64,000 nucleotides of DNA. Origin: Pycnopodia helianthoides (lineage: Eukaryota; Echinodermata; Asteroidea; Forcipulatida; Asteriidae). The DNA is taken from positions 13,046,452 to 13,110,451 of the forward strand of contig CM063260.1 in the NCBI GenBank assembly GCA_032158295.1, in the 5' to 3' direction. Every line of letters begins with the position of its first letter. The first letter of the stretch is position 1. Under the pieces are notes generated by a model. It saw only the letters and a program-made list of their open reading frames with translations, had not been told where the DNA came from and made no database searches. Position numbers and translations under genes: made by a program. Shown piece by piece: positions 43,341-55,768 of this stretch.

Positions 43341-44880
43341 GCAAATCATTGTAGGGCAATCATTTATTGGGATAAGCAATGATACGTAAAGCCCTTTTCT
43401 GTGATGCGCTCGATATTTTGAGCCTGTGAACAAGTTAAGCCAGACGACCATAGGAGCTCCAAATTCAAGCAAAGGACGAATGTACATCTTGTAAATAGAA
43501 ACGAGATCATCAGTTTTAACTCCATTTTTTCCTAAGTTCACTCAGGATGTACAAACGTCGAGAGGCACTACTCAAAATTAAGGTGTTTAACCTGTTGGCC
43601 CACTTTTAGGTCACTTTGAATAATAACCCCTAGTAATTTAATGGATGAGACAACCTCCAGTTCGATATCGTTAATCTTTAAATTAATGTCAGGTGGTGGA
43701 TTGCGAGGAAAAGAAATTTGCATAGATTTACATTTTAATGGATTGGGTGTCATGTCATTCACATACACCAAGCAACAAACGAATCAATGACTGTAAATTC
43801 GAATTCGTCCATGTTTGGGTAGGATTTCAACAAAGCTCAGATCATCGACATACTTCCAGGGATTGTCAAGGGTGGCAGCTGCATCATTGACCATGGCTAA
43901 GAAAATGATTGGGCCCAAGTTTCGTACCTTGTGGAACACCACAAGTGAGGCTAAGTTGGGATGATGTTGCTCCTTGGTATCGAACAGTTTGTGATGAGCG
44001 CTCCGAGAGGAAACTGCAAATTGTGGGTAAAACAGCACGATCAACGCCAAGGTGTATCAACTTCTCAAACGCAGTAGTATGATTTATATGATCAAAAGCT
44101 TTGCTGAAATCTATAGACCATGTCACATTTGTTTTACAGAGTGGTGACCTCGTACATTATAATGCAATTCCTGACGGGCAAGATGCTACACAGGCTCAAT
44201 GGGAAAATTTGTATTCATAATTTTCACATAAATTCAAAATTTACAAAAGCAACAGCTGTACCGCTTTTGAGATGTCCCCCTTTCTTCATATCAAAAGTTG
44301 AGGAAAATCAGACAGTGCGATCTCCATAAAACATAAGATTTGTTGTATTCTTTCATTGAATAATGTACAAATGTGCCCGCCGGAAGTCCAGGCTCTGTGG
44401 CTCTTTTGTAAACATCGTCACATCGTCTATATAGCACACACATAAGAAAAATGTCCAGCCACATCAACACCTCTTTGACTCGTGTCAAGCCATGCTGATA
44501 AGGTAATGTACGATTGAGCTGCCTTTAATAATGTTTTCATATTGCTGAGGGGCCAATGGCATGTTGAATGTTCATCATCACCCTGTCTGCTAGAAATCCT
44601 TCGGAAACACGAGCAAAGACAGAGGTTATGGATATTGGTCGAAGTTCATGATATCAAGGTGGCATTGGGAATAGGGTGGACTGAAGAGTTTTTCCAGATT
44701 TGAGGAAAACATCCCGATTTTAGACAAGAACTGAAAATGTGAGTAAGCGGTTCTGATAACCCAAATGCGAATTCCATCAGGAGCCTTGTTGGGCAGTCCG
44801 CTGGATGACTGGCTTTGAAAACATAAAACGCATACGTTTTAAGATCTGTACTTCCCAGGGTAACATTTTCAAAGATGAAA
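43341..44880 (-). pseudogene. Non-LTR retrotransposon (LINE) reverse transcriptase, broken
   Basis: Minus-strand pieces in order: ELRPISITSVFARVSEGFLA (about 44570-44655), IDFSKAFDHINHTTAFEKL, GVPQGTKLGP, KYVDDLSFVE (catalytic YVDD), PLKCKSMQISFPR and VSSIKLLGVIIQSDLKVG, then YIRPLLEFGAP. These are the conserved RT blocks of CR1/jockey-type LINEs. They are split over several frames with stops. An inverted-repeat element (44111-44440) separates the first block from IDFSKAFDHI, and an F2 MITE ends the copy at 43340. Confidence 0.85.
44111..44440. mobile_element. Single arm of the foldback element seen at 61498-62218, inserted in the LINE
   Basis: TATAGACCATGTCACATTTG, then GACGGGCAAGATGCTACAC, then TTTTGAGATGTCCCCC and GTCCAGGCTCTGTGGCTC, to ACATCGTCTATA. 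The same order occurs in both arms at 61498-62218. Confidence 0.75.
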
Positions 44881-44892
44881 TCGCGAATAGAC

Positions 44893-45010
44893 TACTTATT
44901 TATTTATTTATTTATTTATTTCGTCTTGTTTAACCAGGGTATAGCCCCATCAGCTATCAAAGAACTGTTCTCCCTGGGGCCCTGGGGGTCACATGAAAAA
45001 GTACATAATT
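44893..45010 (-). repeat. 3' end of another LINE with AAAT tail
   Basis: The minus strand reads TGGGGCTATACCCTGGTTAA, then ACAAGACG and (AAAT)n. Confidence 0.6.
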
Positions 45011-45239
45011 ACAGAGTAAAATAGGCCTAAAACTAAACTTTAAAAAACGCAAGCCCAAAAAGGACATCAAAACCAAAACCAAAACCAACCAGTAATTTAC
45101 TCAATTATAGCTTAACTTCAAACGCGGTTTTCTCCTAACATACATTTTTGGCGGGGGGGGGGGGGCTTTTGCTCCTTGCCTCTCAAATCCGTCAAGTTAT
45201 ATTTTGAGGGCCTACAAAATATCAATGAGGCCGTCGCCT

Positions 45240-45700
45240 CTGTTTTTCTCATCTAGGATGAGTCCCAAATGGATCTGGTTTTAGCGATCTACGAAGTGAA
45301 CAGGTGGTTCAAGCCCTCAACTTAAAAGGAAGAAAAGAACTGCGGCGACTCACTGTCTCCTCCTGCGGCAGCCATAGACTTAACACATTCTATTCCTGTG
45401 TGGTTTGTTGTTCCCGGTGGTGCATTCCGCATAACCGCATTCACTGTTGGCTTGTAAATAGTTTATGATCTGTTTTCGGGAGTATGGAGGCACTCGTATT
45501 CCTTTATTTGTTATTCTCCTACTTTTTATGTGATTTGCTGTTTGGATGTTTTATTTCGTCCATTTGTCCTTTTTTGTAATTTTTTCTTTGATGCTCTCTT
45601 TCCGTTTCTATTATTATGTGAGGGCCCCACAAGATCAGCTGTGCTGGATGGGTCACCCTCGTTAAATATGGTTTAAATAAATAAATAAATAATAATACGT
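45240..45700 (+). repeat. LINE 3' UTR fragment with AAAT tail
   Basis: Ends GGGTCACCCTCGTTAAATAT, then GGTTTAAATAAATAAATAAT. No ORF. A common LINE 3' terminus layout. Confidence 0.55.
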
Positions 45701-48700
45701 TCGACCTTTGAAGGATAAAGGAGAGACTGACAGCTAGTCTATGAATAGACGGAAGCGTGCGCGCAGTGATAATCTGTCACTGTACAACCACGTGTCAATC
45801 CCTCAAACGACGCTGCGTTGTACAATCTCGTTTTAAAGCTTACCAAAATGCCTACCGAAACACGCTTCAACAAAGTCTAAGCCGAGGCAGAAGTTTTTAA
45901 AGAAGTGCAGTGATGAATGGCTTTGCTGTTTAGTAAACAGTTGGATAATTTCGGCTTTAGTACGTCGTGCAATGTTGATTTTTGTGTGAATCACGCCGGT
46001 AGAAATAATTGCTAGAAGCAAGCAAGTTCTCGGGCGTCAGCAGAACATGTATTGCTACCAAAAACAGGCACCGGAAATTACCATCTTCAGCAGTTTATTT
46101 AATTCCACAATTTAATAAACAGCTGAAGATCAAAACAAACTTGGCTTTACTCCAACTAGGGCAAGTTCAAAAGCCGAGTAAAGAACAGCTGCATAGTGCG
46201 TTTCAGGCTTACGTAAGTTACGTAGATGCTGTAAAATGACAAAACAGCATTAAAGTGTCCTTAAAGGGGCACACCGGCTTCGTTGGGCTATTTGGGCTAC
46301 AGCATATAGACTAAAACATGATTCCAAAGGTCTTCCTGGAATGGAGAAGAATGGTTCATAAAAAACACATCATGTTTTCCTTTGTGATAGAAACGTGGAC
46401 CTAGTGTCCCTTTTGTTGTAAGTCCTTGGTTTGAATGTCACTACTTTGCTTGGAAAAAAAGAAGAAGAAAAAAACTTACATTATACAGTAAATAATCTTT
46501 CTGTCCATCCAGGGTATTCTAAATTGTGTAATTTTTGTAAAACGAAGCCTACACGTTGTACAGTTTTTCGTAAATTACAAGCTAAACAGTCAGTCCGCAG
46601 CGCCCGCGTTAATGAGGTCAAATCACGAATTTTCTTTGCACAGAGAAAACCGCAGCGAGCGCGCGAGAGTGTTTCGAGAAACAACGAGAGTTCGAGGAGC
46701 TTCTGTTTATTGCATCGGGACGCTTTGCATGAGTAATTGGTGTCAAAGATGGCGTAGTAAGTGTTTGAAGTGTGAAATTATCTTTCGAATGATGTAATTT
46801 TTTGCCATTTTCGATATAGTTTAGCTTACTTTATTCACTGTCAAACATAGGGTAATACCTCTAGGTAAATTTGAGGGGTATTTTACTCGTTGCGCCCTGA
46901 CTGGGCTGCACAAAATTTTCAGGAAAAACTGACGATTCAGATAGATAAATGTTTAAGCTATCGTTTGGTATAATTTTTTCGATGTGGGAGCCACTGTGCA
47001 TCGTGGCATAGCCTTTCTGGGCGAGTATTATCTGCCGTGTGATTTCGCTATTTAAAGGTTGTCCATGGACATATTCACGACGTCGTCGGGTTTTGTGTGC
47101 GTGTACACCACGAGAAATTACCGTTGGGCAAACCAATACTCACACATGTTTGAACTTGTTGTGATTGTACATCCGGGCCGGGTCTCACCGCGCGTCTCCA
47201 CCAATCAGAGTGCAGGAATCACATGTTCAATCATGGCGGTTTTTTACGTTACGACGTTTTGGACTACCGTCAGCATTTGCTGCGCCCTGACTGGACTACA
47301 CAAAATTAGGCCAGAAATCAACTATTTTGAGAAAGAATATGAAATTTCCTATCCATTACTGTAAATATTGGCGTGTGGGAGAATGTATTAGAGGGACATA
47401 TTGTGGTGTAATTGTGTTGGTTTCGTTTCGTTTTGAAACAAAATTTGACGATCAAAATACACCACTACAATATCAGTAAAGTCAATTATTTTTCAAAGCA
47501 AACTCGATGATTTACTCCTAACCTTAGCAATTGGGGTGAATTTACGTCTAAAAACTAAGAAACTACACACATTTTACGAACGGTTCCAGCTCATTAAATA
47601 TTCATAGAGAGATCACGCACGTCCGGCCAGCAATTTCTTTTTTCGTACCACACTTGAGACAGAGGGTCAACAGTGTATGCATTGGCTCTAGTGTGGTACG
47701 GAAAAAAAATCGCGTCCGGCCCATGCATACAGCGCAAAGAAAAGGAACGGATTCTGTGTGCGCTGCGGACTGACTGTAAAAATTTCAAAGAAACTGTGCT
47801 CCGCAGACCGTGTGCGTGCGGACCAGTGATGACAGTTTTTTTTGGGGGGGGGGGGCAGGCGGGCATAGAAGTAAAAAAGGGGGTGTGTGTATATTTTACA
47901 AAGAAAAATCATTTTCAATACGTGCATAGGCCTTACGTAATCACTATACTGTTAATCAATCGATGGACCTATTTTTATGACTTTTTCAGTTGTGCGGGGG
48001 ATGGTGGGAGGTGGAAGGTGGGAGGGGTAAGGAGGCCCAGCCCCAGACCCTTGGGGTATGATACGTTTGTTAAAACATCACACACCAAGCTACAAACAAT
48101 CTATTGATTTATAGAGGAGTGGGGGGGGGGGGACCACACACACATGATTAACAAAATAAAACTCTATCACAGGTCGTCTTTTCAGATTAACTTCATCAAA
48201 GTCGGTGGTCACGTGTTCTTTGAAACAACGGAAAGGGGTTTGTGCTCATTCATACTATACTCTTGCGGCAGTTGAAATAAGCAACAATGATTTATGCGTC
48301 TTTTTAAGAACTATTTCTCCGACTTTTTCTTCGTTTTTTTTGAAGGATCGGAACTTGAATGGATAAAGAGGGGCTCTAAGGTCAAGATTCAATTTTGCGA
48401 ATTAGCCCCTCTCTAATATCAGTGGTTTTTTTCAGATTGAAACAAATCAATGTCATCTTCGATGGTAACCAATCCTGTAATAGGCCTATACTTGGTCTGT
48501 ATAGACCTTATGCAATGACGTCATCACGCTGCCATCTTAGAGGTGAAACGATGATGCGACAATGGAAACTACGCACACATAATGCAGGTGCCGCGCACAA
48601 AACGGGCCACAGAGCGACCCAGCGGAGGGCGCCCTACTCAAATGACGTCATATGCAGGTCAATAGAAAAATTGTTTTCAGAAAGAGAAATGGTTGTGTAC

Positions 48701-48801
48701 GTTTCGTCACAGATTTGGTGCACTTCCTCCGGGCTTGTTTCGATTGTTGAGGTACATTATTTAAACGGTTGGACGGAAATATTTCTTTGAAGGATACTTG
48801 T
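45701..48801. other. Gene-free interval; weak inverted repeats only
   Basis: No coding exon recognised. ACAGTCAGTCCGCAGCGC (near 46586) recurs inverted near 47761. TTTCGTACCACACTTGAG (near 47640) pairs with CTCTAGTGTGGTACGGAAA (near 47690). GCGCCCTGACTGG occurs at about 46891 and 47283. These may be remnants of one or two inverted-repeat elements. C and G runs are also present. Confidence 0.5.
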
Positions 48802-49199
48802 TTAAAGGAACATTACAGAATTGGTAAGAAAACAACTTGTAAAATATACTTTTTGATTACAGATTTACATAAAACTTACACGGTCTAATGATGATGATAG
48901 TAGAAAACATCCCTTGAAATATTTCTGTCTTAAATTCCATATTTGATGAGAAATGAATAAACTAATTTTCCGTTTGGAGTTTATCGCTCAGTGAGCGTTC
49001 TATTCATTTGTTGAATCTATATGATTTCATACACATGTGTAATCGGTTTTTCACTATTTTCTCGTGACCCAGATGGCCGATCGATCTCAAATTTCTACAG
49101 GTTTGTCAGTTTATGTACATATATGGTGGATTACATAAAGTGCTTACACGGCCAGCAACTGTTTTGTTAGCAAAAACCAATTCTGTAATGTTCCTTTAA
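48802..49199 (+). mobile_element. MITE family F1, copy 7
   Basis: TTAA-bounded full-length copy with the F1 ends, the CGCTCAGTGAGCG centre and the shared core. Confidence 0.9.
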
Positions 49200-49989
49200 A
49201 CTTTAAAATCAGAGAGCTACCAGATTGAAAGGTACACATCCACATCGCTAATTAACAAACCAATATTCACTTCAAATTACCTACCCTGTTCGGAAGTATG
49301 ACGTCATATCAAGGTAAGCCACGCCCCCAGAGGTTACCAGAAGCCCAGGTTGGTAAATTTTCTTTGGTGACTTTCTTCAAAGACTGAAGCCTTCCGAGAA
49401 TTTAAAGTTTCTGTCATTAAAAAAATAATAAAATGGATGAAATTGGTGATTTTTTTTTGTAAAATTGCAAACACAAAAATGCCAGTTTTTGGAGAGCTAA
49501 CGAAAACTTTGGATGTGCAGTACGACTAATGACTTACAACAGCATAAAGCGGCCAACACTTGTACGGGTTAGGGTCAACGAAAGCCCCACTATCGGCGCG
49601 GTGCCCTATTGGCCCCGTGACCCGCTTACAGACCCGCATGTAAATAAAGAAAACGAATAAAGCAAACCGCCAGACACTATCAGCACTTGGATAATTTAAA
49701 GCTTACTTACTAGGTAAGAGATTAGAAAATGCCGATTGAGAAATGATCAGAACCTGGGGAAATTGAAATTGGTTCAATCCTCCAGAGAAATTTTTGAAAT
49801 CTGAAATACTGTCAAAGTTGTTGTTTTCTGTGTTTTTTCGTACTCTAGTATTTTATAATTTAGTAATGACCCATTGATTCCGAATCCCCAGTTAGAAAAA
49901 AACTTTTTATATAGGCCCTAGGGTAGTGTACAACAAAAATCGCGGTTTTGCAATGTAAAACATGAGAACTTAAAAAAAAAAATTATTTT

Positions 49990-50163
49990 CAAGCACGAAA
50001 AGGAGCTAATCACAACAAAATGATGCTTACCAAAATGAGGTTACCAGCTTAACTACCACGTCACATGTACAAATTGTGGCTGGTGTCCTGCCCATGTTTG
50101 CTTAGCAGACAATTTTTAAGCAATTTTTTTTAAATGCTTAAGCAGCTCTATGAAATTGGGCCC
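49990..50163. mobile_element. MITE family F4, left end degraded
   Basis: AAGCACGAAAAGGAGCTAAT to GCTCTATGAAATTGGGCCC. The left GGGCCC end is replaced by an A-rich stretch. Confidence 0.75.
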
Positions 50164-50409
50164 AGGTCAGTTGTGAGCAACGTGAGTTTTAACCCTGCGT
50201 ATAGTATATATAGGCCTACCATCGCTCACTTATGGAGTGTTGGTTTTTAACATTTTAAAAATGTCCATGTTCAATAACTACACCTAGCCAAATAGCATGC
50301 CAATTGTCTTATTAGGTCTACCATCGTTTTTTTGTTGTTTCAAAAACAATTAATTGTCAATGACCAGCTTTCCCGGAATTCCCATAGAAGTTGTCAAACT
50401 GTGCCCAAG

Positions 50410-50628
50410 AGAGTTACGGTGCGCCTGTGAATGTTATTTCATTAGACCATAAAACCGGTTGTCATCGCTACCGTTCCATGAACACAGCAGATAGATACAA
50501 AACAATCGCGTTTAAAATCTGAGCTCGATTCCACAGAGCACTATAAGATTCATCTTAAGATGAGTTGTCAGTGTAGTTATTCGTATTGTGACGTCACACG
50601 TTGCTTAGCAGTTCAGTTTGATTCGCAC
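50410..50628. repeat. Repeat flanking F1 copy 8, inverted relative to 59520-59705
   Basis: Contains AAAACCGGTTGTCATCGCTA, TTTAAAATCTGAGCTCGATT, GATGAGTTGTCAGTGTAG and TGACGTCACACGTTGCTTAG. The same text runs inverted to the right of the F1 copy at 59120-59519. Confidence 0.8.
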
Positions 50629-51021
50629 TTAAAGGAACATTACAGAATTGGTAAGAAAAAAACTTGTAAAATATACTTTTTGGTCACAGATTCCCATAAA
50701 ACTTACACGGTCTAAGGATGATGATAGTAGAAAACATCCCTTGAAATATTTCTGTCTGAAATGCCATATTTGATGAGAAATGAATAAACTAATTTTCCGA
50801 TTGGAGTTTATCGCTCAGTGAGCGTTTTATTCATTTGTTGAATCTATATGATTTCATGCTAATGTGTAATCGGTTTTTCACTATTTTCTCGTGACCCAGA
50901 TGGCCGATCGATCTCAAACTTCTACAGGCTTGTCGATCAGTTTATGTATATGGTGGATTACATAAAGTGCTTACACTGCCAGCAACTGTTAGCAAAAACC
51001 GATTCTGTAATGTTCCTTTAA
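50629..51021 (+). mobile_element. MITE family F1, copy 8
   Basis: TTAA-bounded. It shares the variant GATTCCCATAAAAC with the copy at 59120-59519 and has a small TTGTCGATCAG duplication near 50933. Confidence 0.9.
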
Positions 51022-53439
51022 GATTCAAGAAGACACATTGAAGACTAGAAGAAATTGTAGACAAACAGGTACACGATGAAATGAAGAAAACTACCAAGAT
51101 AGAGACTATTAATGATGTCCAAACACGTCATGATCCACCTCAACGGTCGGCAACTCCCTTAATAGTAACACACAGTTGCGTTAACTACATCAACTCAAAG
51201 TAGTTACCAGCAAAACAACATGGTTGAAATGAAAGAGTTGTTTGGTCTTAGCACATCAGGCGATTCCAACGGCAACCGCATGTCTAAGCAGTAAGATAGC
51301 TCAAGTCGGAATGCCTACTGATTGCCAACAGACCCAATATAAACCCATAGTATTCCAACTTTCTAAGAACCAACCACAACCCACACAGGAAAACAATGAC
51401 AAGGAAATATGAGATAGCCTTGGATGGAGAGATTACCCCTTTCTCAAAAACTACATTACTTCAGAGGAAGTCGTTTCTCACAATGTTTTAAACTATCAGC
51501 AGCTCTCAGGTGCTCCTTACCAAGTAATGGTAATTTATTTCTGGAATTTCAGAATAGTTACCCAATTGTTCTATTATTCTGATTTCTGATTTTGGGGGCC
51601 AAAAGGGACATTGAGAGAAGAGAAATGCAAAGTCATAACTATGACTAACATCTCCGTAGAAACGAAGATATGCCGAAAACATTACTCCATTTATAGACCA
51701 TAAAGCATAATGTTAACCTAATCACTTTTTCACACACCACATATCAGTTTGTAAACACATCAAATCCGGGTTGTGGGGTCGATTCCCTTTCCTAAGAATT
51801 CTTCAAAAATAAACATAATTTTGTTTAGTCCATTGTGTAAAGGACCCCGCAGACACACCCGTTATTTAATCCAGTGGATTGGTACACCAAATACCCCCCA
51901 AAATCGTTTCTTTTCCACCGTCTATACAAAATGTCTAGCTACGCCACTGTATGCTTTAGGCATAAGCACCAGTTGTTGTTGTTGTATCATACATCTTCTT
52001 CATCATTTTTTTTTTATTTATTTTTTTTTTTTTTAATGAGATATCGCCAAACTTACAAGGCCGGACGGCCACTTCAAGGCTACACTTAGACTGATTTGGG
52101 CTGTCGACCCAAATCAACTGTCACCAGGGGCACGTTGCCACCTACACCCCTTTGGCTGAAACAGGGTTACCCCCTTTACAGTCCGTAAGGACGTAGGCAT
52201 GGGTATATCATCCACTAAATGGCGGGTATAGAGCAGAATGCACTACCTTCCCAACTCGTTGTTAAGTGACCTTGCTCATGGGCACAAGTGTCAGGACCGG
52301 AATTCGACCCCACACTCTGCTGATGACAACACCAAATCTTGGATCCGGGGAACTAGACCGCTCGGCCGCTGCGCGCCACATGCCAGCCGCATTTGATGAA
52401 TTAATTGATTGTGTAGATGGTTTTGGACATCACTTTGTGCTTCAAAACAAGTTTAAACTTCCCCAAACCGATCATAGAGCAAGGCTCTATGAAACTGACC
52501 GTCAAGGTTTCACCCAGCGAGTAATCCATCACTTTTTGGGGGAACCTTGAAGGCCACATTTACCCTGCTTCGATCGCGTGTGAAGGGAATGAAATATCGC
52601 AGATTTTTTGTTGTTAGACCGAAGTTCAGCGTTTTCAATTTTTGATCGACCAATACCCATTTGTCTTCTTCAGTTTGATATTGCCTTCCATTGTTATGGA
52701 TACCTCCATGCTAGACGAAAGTTCTGCGTTTTCAATTTGATTGACCACTATACCCATTTGTCTTCTTTAGTTTTATATTGACTTCCATTCTTTTGGACAC
52801 CTTAATCAACCGAAAATCAGACATGACCTCGAGGTGAACACCGAGAAACAATATCCCCCCAAAAGGGCCCCACATTTTTTAGATACTGTGAATATTCCAA
52901 CCTGAGGAATGTTTAAATAAATATATATATATATGTGTTCTCGTACAGCATGGAGGAGGTATTGTCCAACCTTGTGCACATACCTCTCTTATCTAGTATT
53001 GGTTTAACGTCTTCGCAAGCCATTTTTTAAGACTTTGACAGTACTTAAAACAGGCGGTGTTTTGTCTGGCAGATTGATCCTGACAAGGTACTGTAGACTT
53101 AAAAAATAACTTCAAAGGGCAGTGCGCTTTAAATTAACACTGCAATTAATAACCGCCCGGTCTACGCTTTCAAGTTAATCTGTGATCATTTTGAGCAGTT
53201 TGGACTCGCAAATCGCAAAAATCTAGGCTGCAAACAAAAGAACATGTAGACTTAGGCCCACATCCTTGATCTCGCGAAGTATAAACCTCATCACGTCATC
53301 AAAATATTGGGGAAACCACCGTTTGGTGATCCGGTGTGCCGGACGCATGCGCCTTAATGCAAACAACCTTGGTATCAAGTTGTCACACAAGCAAATTAAC
53401 TTCGCTCATTGGCCAGACCCACAATCGGTGTTAGGAGAT
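51022..53439. other. Gene-free interval with repeat fragments
   Basis: Contains an F2b fragment (51425-51560: CTTTCTCAAAAACTACATTA ... CTCCTTACCAAGTAATGG), a T-rich run near 52010-52035, a SINE-B-like fragment (52240-52375, minus, with GTGTCAGGACCGGAATTCGA), a dispersed repeat (52640-53010) that recurs at 60330-60635, and an (AT)n stretch at 52919-52935. No coding exon recognised. Confidence 0.55.
52640..53010. repeat. Dispersed repeat, copy 1 of 2
   Basis: CGTTTTCAATTT, CCCATTTGTCTTCTT, TATTGACTTCCATT, CATGGAGGAGGTATTGTCC and ATCTAGTATTGGTTTAACG appear in the same order at 60330-60635. Copy 1 contains an internal duplication of the first ~90 bases. Confidence 0.65.
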
Positions 53440-53577
53440 CCGCTTTGATTGGCAGATTCTCATTTGCATATCCCGGCAATATAAGCAGCTGAAGTTGCAA
53501 CCTCAGAATTAAAAGATTGCAAGACAAACAGAAGGTCGCTCATCAGGGGAGAGGATAGAGAAGAAGTCAGCATTCAC
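53440..53577 (+). promoter_or_regulatory. Promoter-like block with inverted CCAAT, octamer and TATA motifs, leading into a possible non-coding first exon
   Basis: ATTGG (inverted CCAAT, 53448-53452), the octamer ATTTGCAT (53462-53469) and TATAAG (53480-53485) occur in the order and spacing of a class II promoter. A start near 53511 is inferred. A short leader then meets a GTAAGT donor directly after 53577. No open frame of note lies in the leader. The next good plus-strand acceptor-plus-start exon I recognise is at 63009-63155, so this may be the promoter of the polyketide-synthase-like gene. The octamer plus CCAAT combination also recalls histone H2B promoters, but no histone ORF follows. 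Confidence 0.4.
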
Positions 53578-53644
53578 GTAAGTGTTTATATATTGTTACT
53601 TTTTTGTTAATTTAAATACCAACAAAAATTATTGTTTTTGCAAT

Positions 53645-54021
53645 TTAAAGACAGGATATACTTTCGGTAATTGTCTAGGACTAGTATCCTCACCTGCTGT
53701 ATCCCATAAAATAACAAACCTGTGAAAATTTGGGCTCAATTGGTCATCAAAGTTGCAAGAAAATAATGAAAGAAAAAACACCCTTTTTGCATAGAATTGT
53801 GTTTTCAAATGCCTGAGAAAGGCTTCATGCCTGAAGCCCTTTTCCCAGATTCAAATATTTGAACGTGAAATTACCGCTTTCTCGAAAACTACATTACTTT
53901 AGAGGGAGTCGTTTCTCACAATGTTTCAAACTATCTGCAGCTCTCAGGTGCTCCTTACCAAGTAAGCTTTTATGGTAACGTTTTTCTTGAGTAGTTACCA
54001 AAAGTATCCACCGCCTTTAAA
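53645..54021. mobile_element. MITE family F2b
   Basis: TTAAAGACAGGATATACTTT to TATCCACCGCCTTTAA. The centre GAGAAAGGCTTCATGCCTGA is palindromic. It lies about 65 bases after the candidate donor at 53577. Confidence 0.82.
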
Positions 54022-54347
54022 AACTGATGTGGGATTTACTTTCTGCAGCAATGGGTCAGAATAGTGTCCGTCTTCTTTGGCGTTTAGTCAATGTAAAATT
54101 TTAGGAACATTTTTGATGAATTTGTCAGCACTCTCCAAATTTCTAAACATTTAGGAGAATGACTGTTGCAGCTGATGCAGAGTTTATAACATCCCAGAGG
54201 TGGAACTTTTTTCTCCATAATATCTTAGAGATTTTTAATCTAAAATTGTAATAAGACATATTTTAGTTTAAAAAAAATTGACTTGTGTTCTTATTAGAAC
54301 CAGTAGGAGAGGAGAGCCTCTGAACAGAAACTTTGTTTCTCTTATAG

Positions 54348-54593
54348 GTGCACAGCCACAATCATGGGTACACCTTTTGTTACAAAGACACCAAATGAAC
54401 AACACATAAATATTCAGTAACTCTTTGCAGATCTTGTATTCGACAAACTCGAGTACTTTCTACTCTTCATTCACACAGCGCTGGTTAATTAATTTACAAA
54501 CAACTTTGAAATAACTGTTACATCACTGGTGTTCCCAACTGTTGTTCATAACACTGACACGAAAAAATGTGTACCCATGATTGTGGCTGTGCC
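54348..54593. mobile_element. MITE family F5
   Basis: GTGCACAGCCACAATCATGG to CATGATTGTGGCTGTGC. The interior is the reverse complement of 3147-3394 (shared ATTCAGTAACTCTTTGCAG, GCGCTGGTTAATTAATTT). Confidence 0.82.
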
Positions 54594-54609
54594 CTTAGGC
54601 AATCCATCT

Positions 54610-54802
54610 GGGCCTAATTTCATAGAGCTGCTTAAGCACGAAAAGTAGCTAAGCACAACCAAATTATGCTTACCAGAATAAGGTTACCAGCCAAACTACC
54701 ATACCACTTGTACAATTTGTGACTGGTATCCTGCTAATTTCTGCTAAGCAGGACATTGTTAAGCAATATTTTGTGCTTAAGCAGTTCTATGAAATCGGGC
54801 CC
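54610..54802. mobile_element. MITE family F4, full-length
   Basis: GGGCCTAATTTCATAGAGCT to TTCTATGAAATCGGGCCC, interior as in 7776-7968. Confidence 0.85.
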
Positions 54803-55214
54803 TGGCTCCAGCTGGTTCACGTATAACCTCTTCGTCTGTATTATTGCTTGTGTAGTTTTCTGTTCGTTTTTTTTTTTTTTTTTTTTTTTGCTATTTTGAC
54901 AGTGCATTTTTATAACTGCCCGATAAATAAAATAATCATAACAATTAGTATAATTTATCTCCATGGTTAATTCAGCAATACAATTTATCTAAAATCAAAA
55001 TTGTGATTCTGAACGTGATTATCTTTAATTACGACTAAAATAATGATTATGCCAAATGTATAAAAAAAACATAGAAACAAACACACAATTGTCCCACCAG
55101 TGGTGTCACTAGTTACATGGGGCTACATGTCTATAAGCAACAAAGCGATGTAACATCTACTCTTGATGGGCGACGTTCGTTTTGTTAAGTTATCGGGAAG
55201 TAAATTCATATTCA

Positions 55215-55366
55215 GGGCCCAATTTCATAGAGCTGCTTAAGCACAAACTATTGCTTAACAATTGCCTGCTAAGCAGAAATCAGCAGGATATCAGTCACAA
55301 ATTGTACATGTGCAGTATGGTAGTTTGGCTGGTAACCTTATTCTGGTAAGCATAGTTTTGTTGTTC
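55215..55366. mobile_element. MITE family F4, right end lost
   Basis: Starts GGGCCCAATTTCATAGAGC and runs to TTATTCTGGTAAGCATAG, then leaves the family. Confidence 0.8.
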
Positions 55367-55768
55367 ACCTGTTTTGCATCGAGGTGGACAATAGAGGTCT
55401 CATCACCCGAAACAATCTCAACATAAATGTGCAGTTACTCCTTTTCTTGGTCCTTACACTGTGAAAAAAAAACCCGAAATAAATCATCACCAATTCCCTT
55501 CCAAAGAAAGTAATACAACTCACAATCCAACAGGAATTTCAATATATCAAAATCAATCTAAAGCCATGATTTATTTCACTAGTTTCAAATGACTACCAAC
55601 CCCCTTAAAGAAAGAAAAAACAAACCACCAGCTTTTAACAAGACAATGAAACGAGAATCCAAAAAGCTTGTGAAGTTCCCCAGTCGCAGCGCCGTTTTAG
55701 CTTCTTACATCGTTTTTCATTCCAAGTATGATCAGGAGTGGTCAATTGAATGCATTTTCAAACCTTTG

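Noticed and set aside
46009..46239. 76-aa open frame with a protein-like composition
   Set aside because: No recognisable domain, no splice partners found, and the first codon is not ATG.
47673..48107. 144-aa plus-strand open frame
   Set aside because: No start-codon context, no recognisable motif, low complexity (G runs), and opposite-strand frames are equally open.
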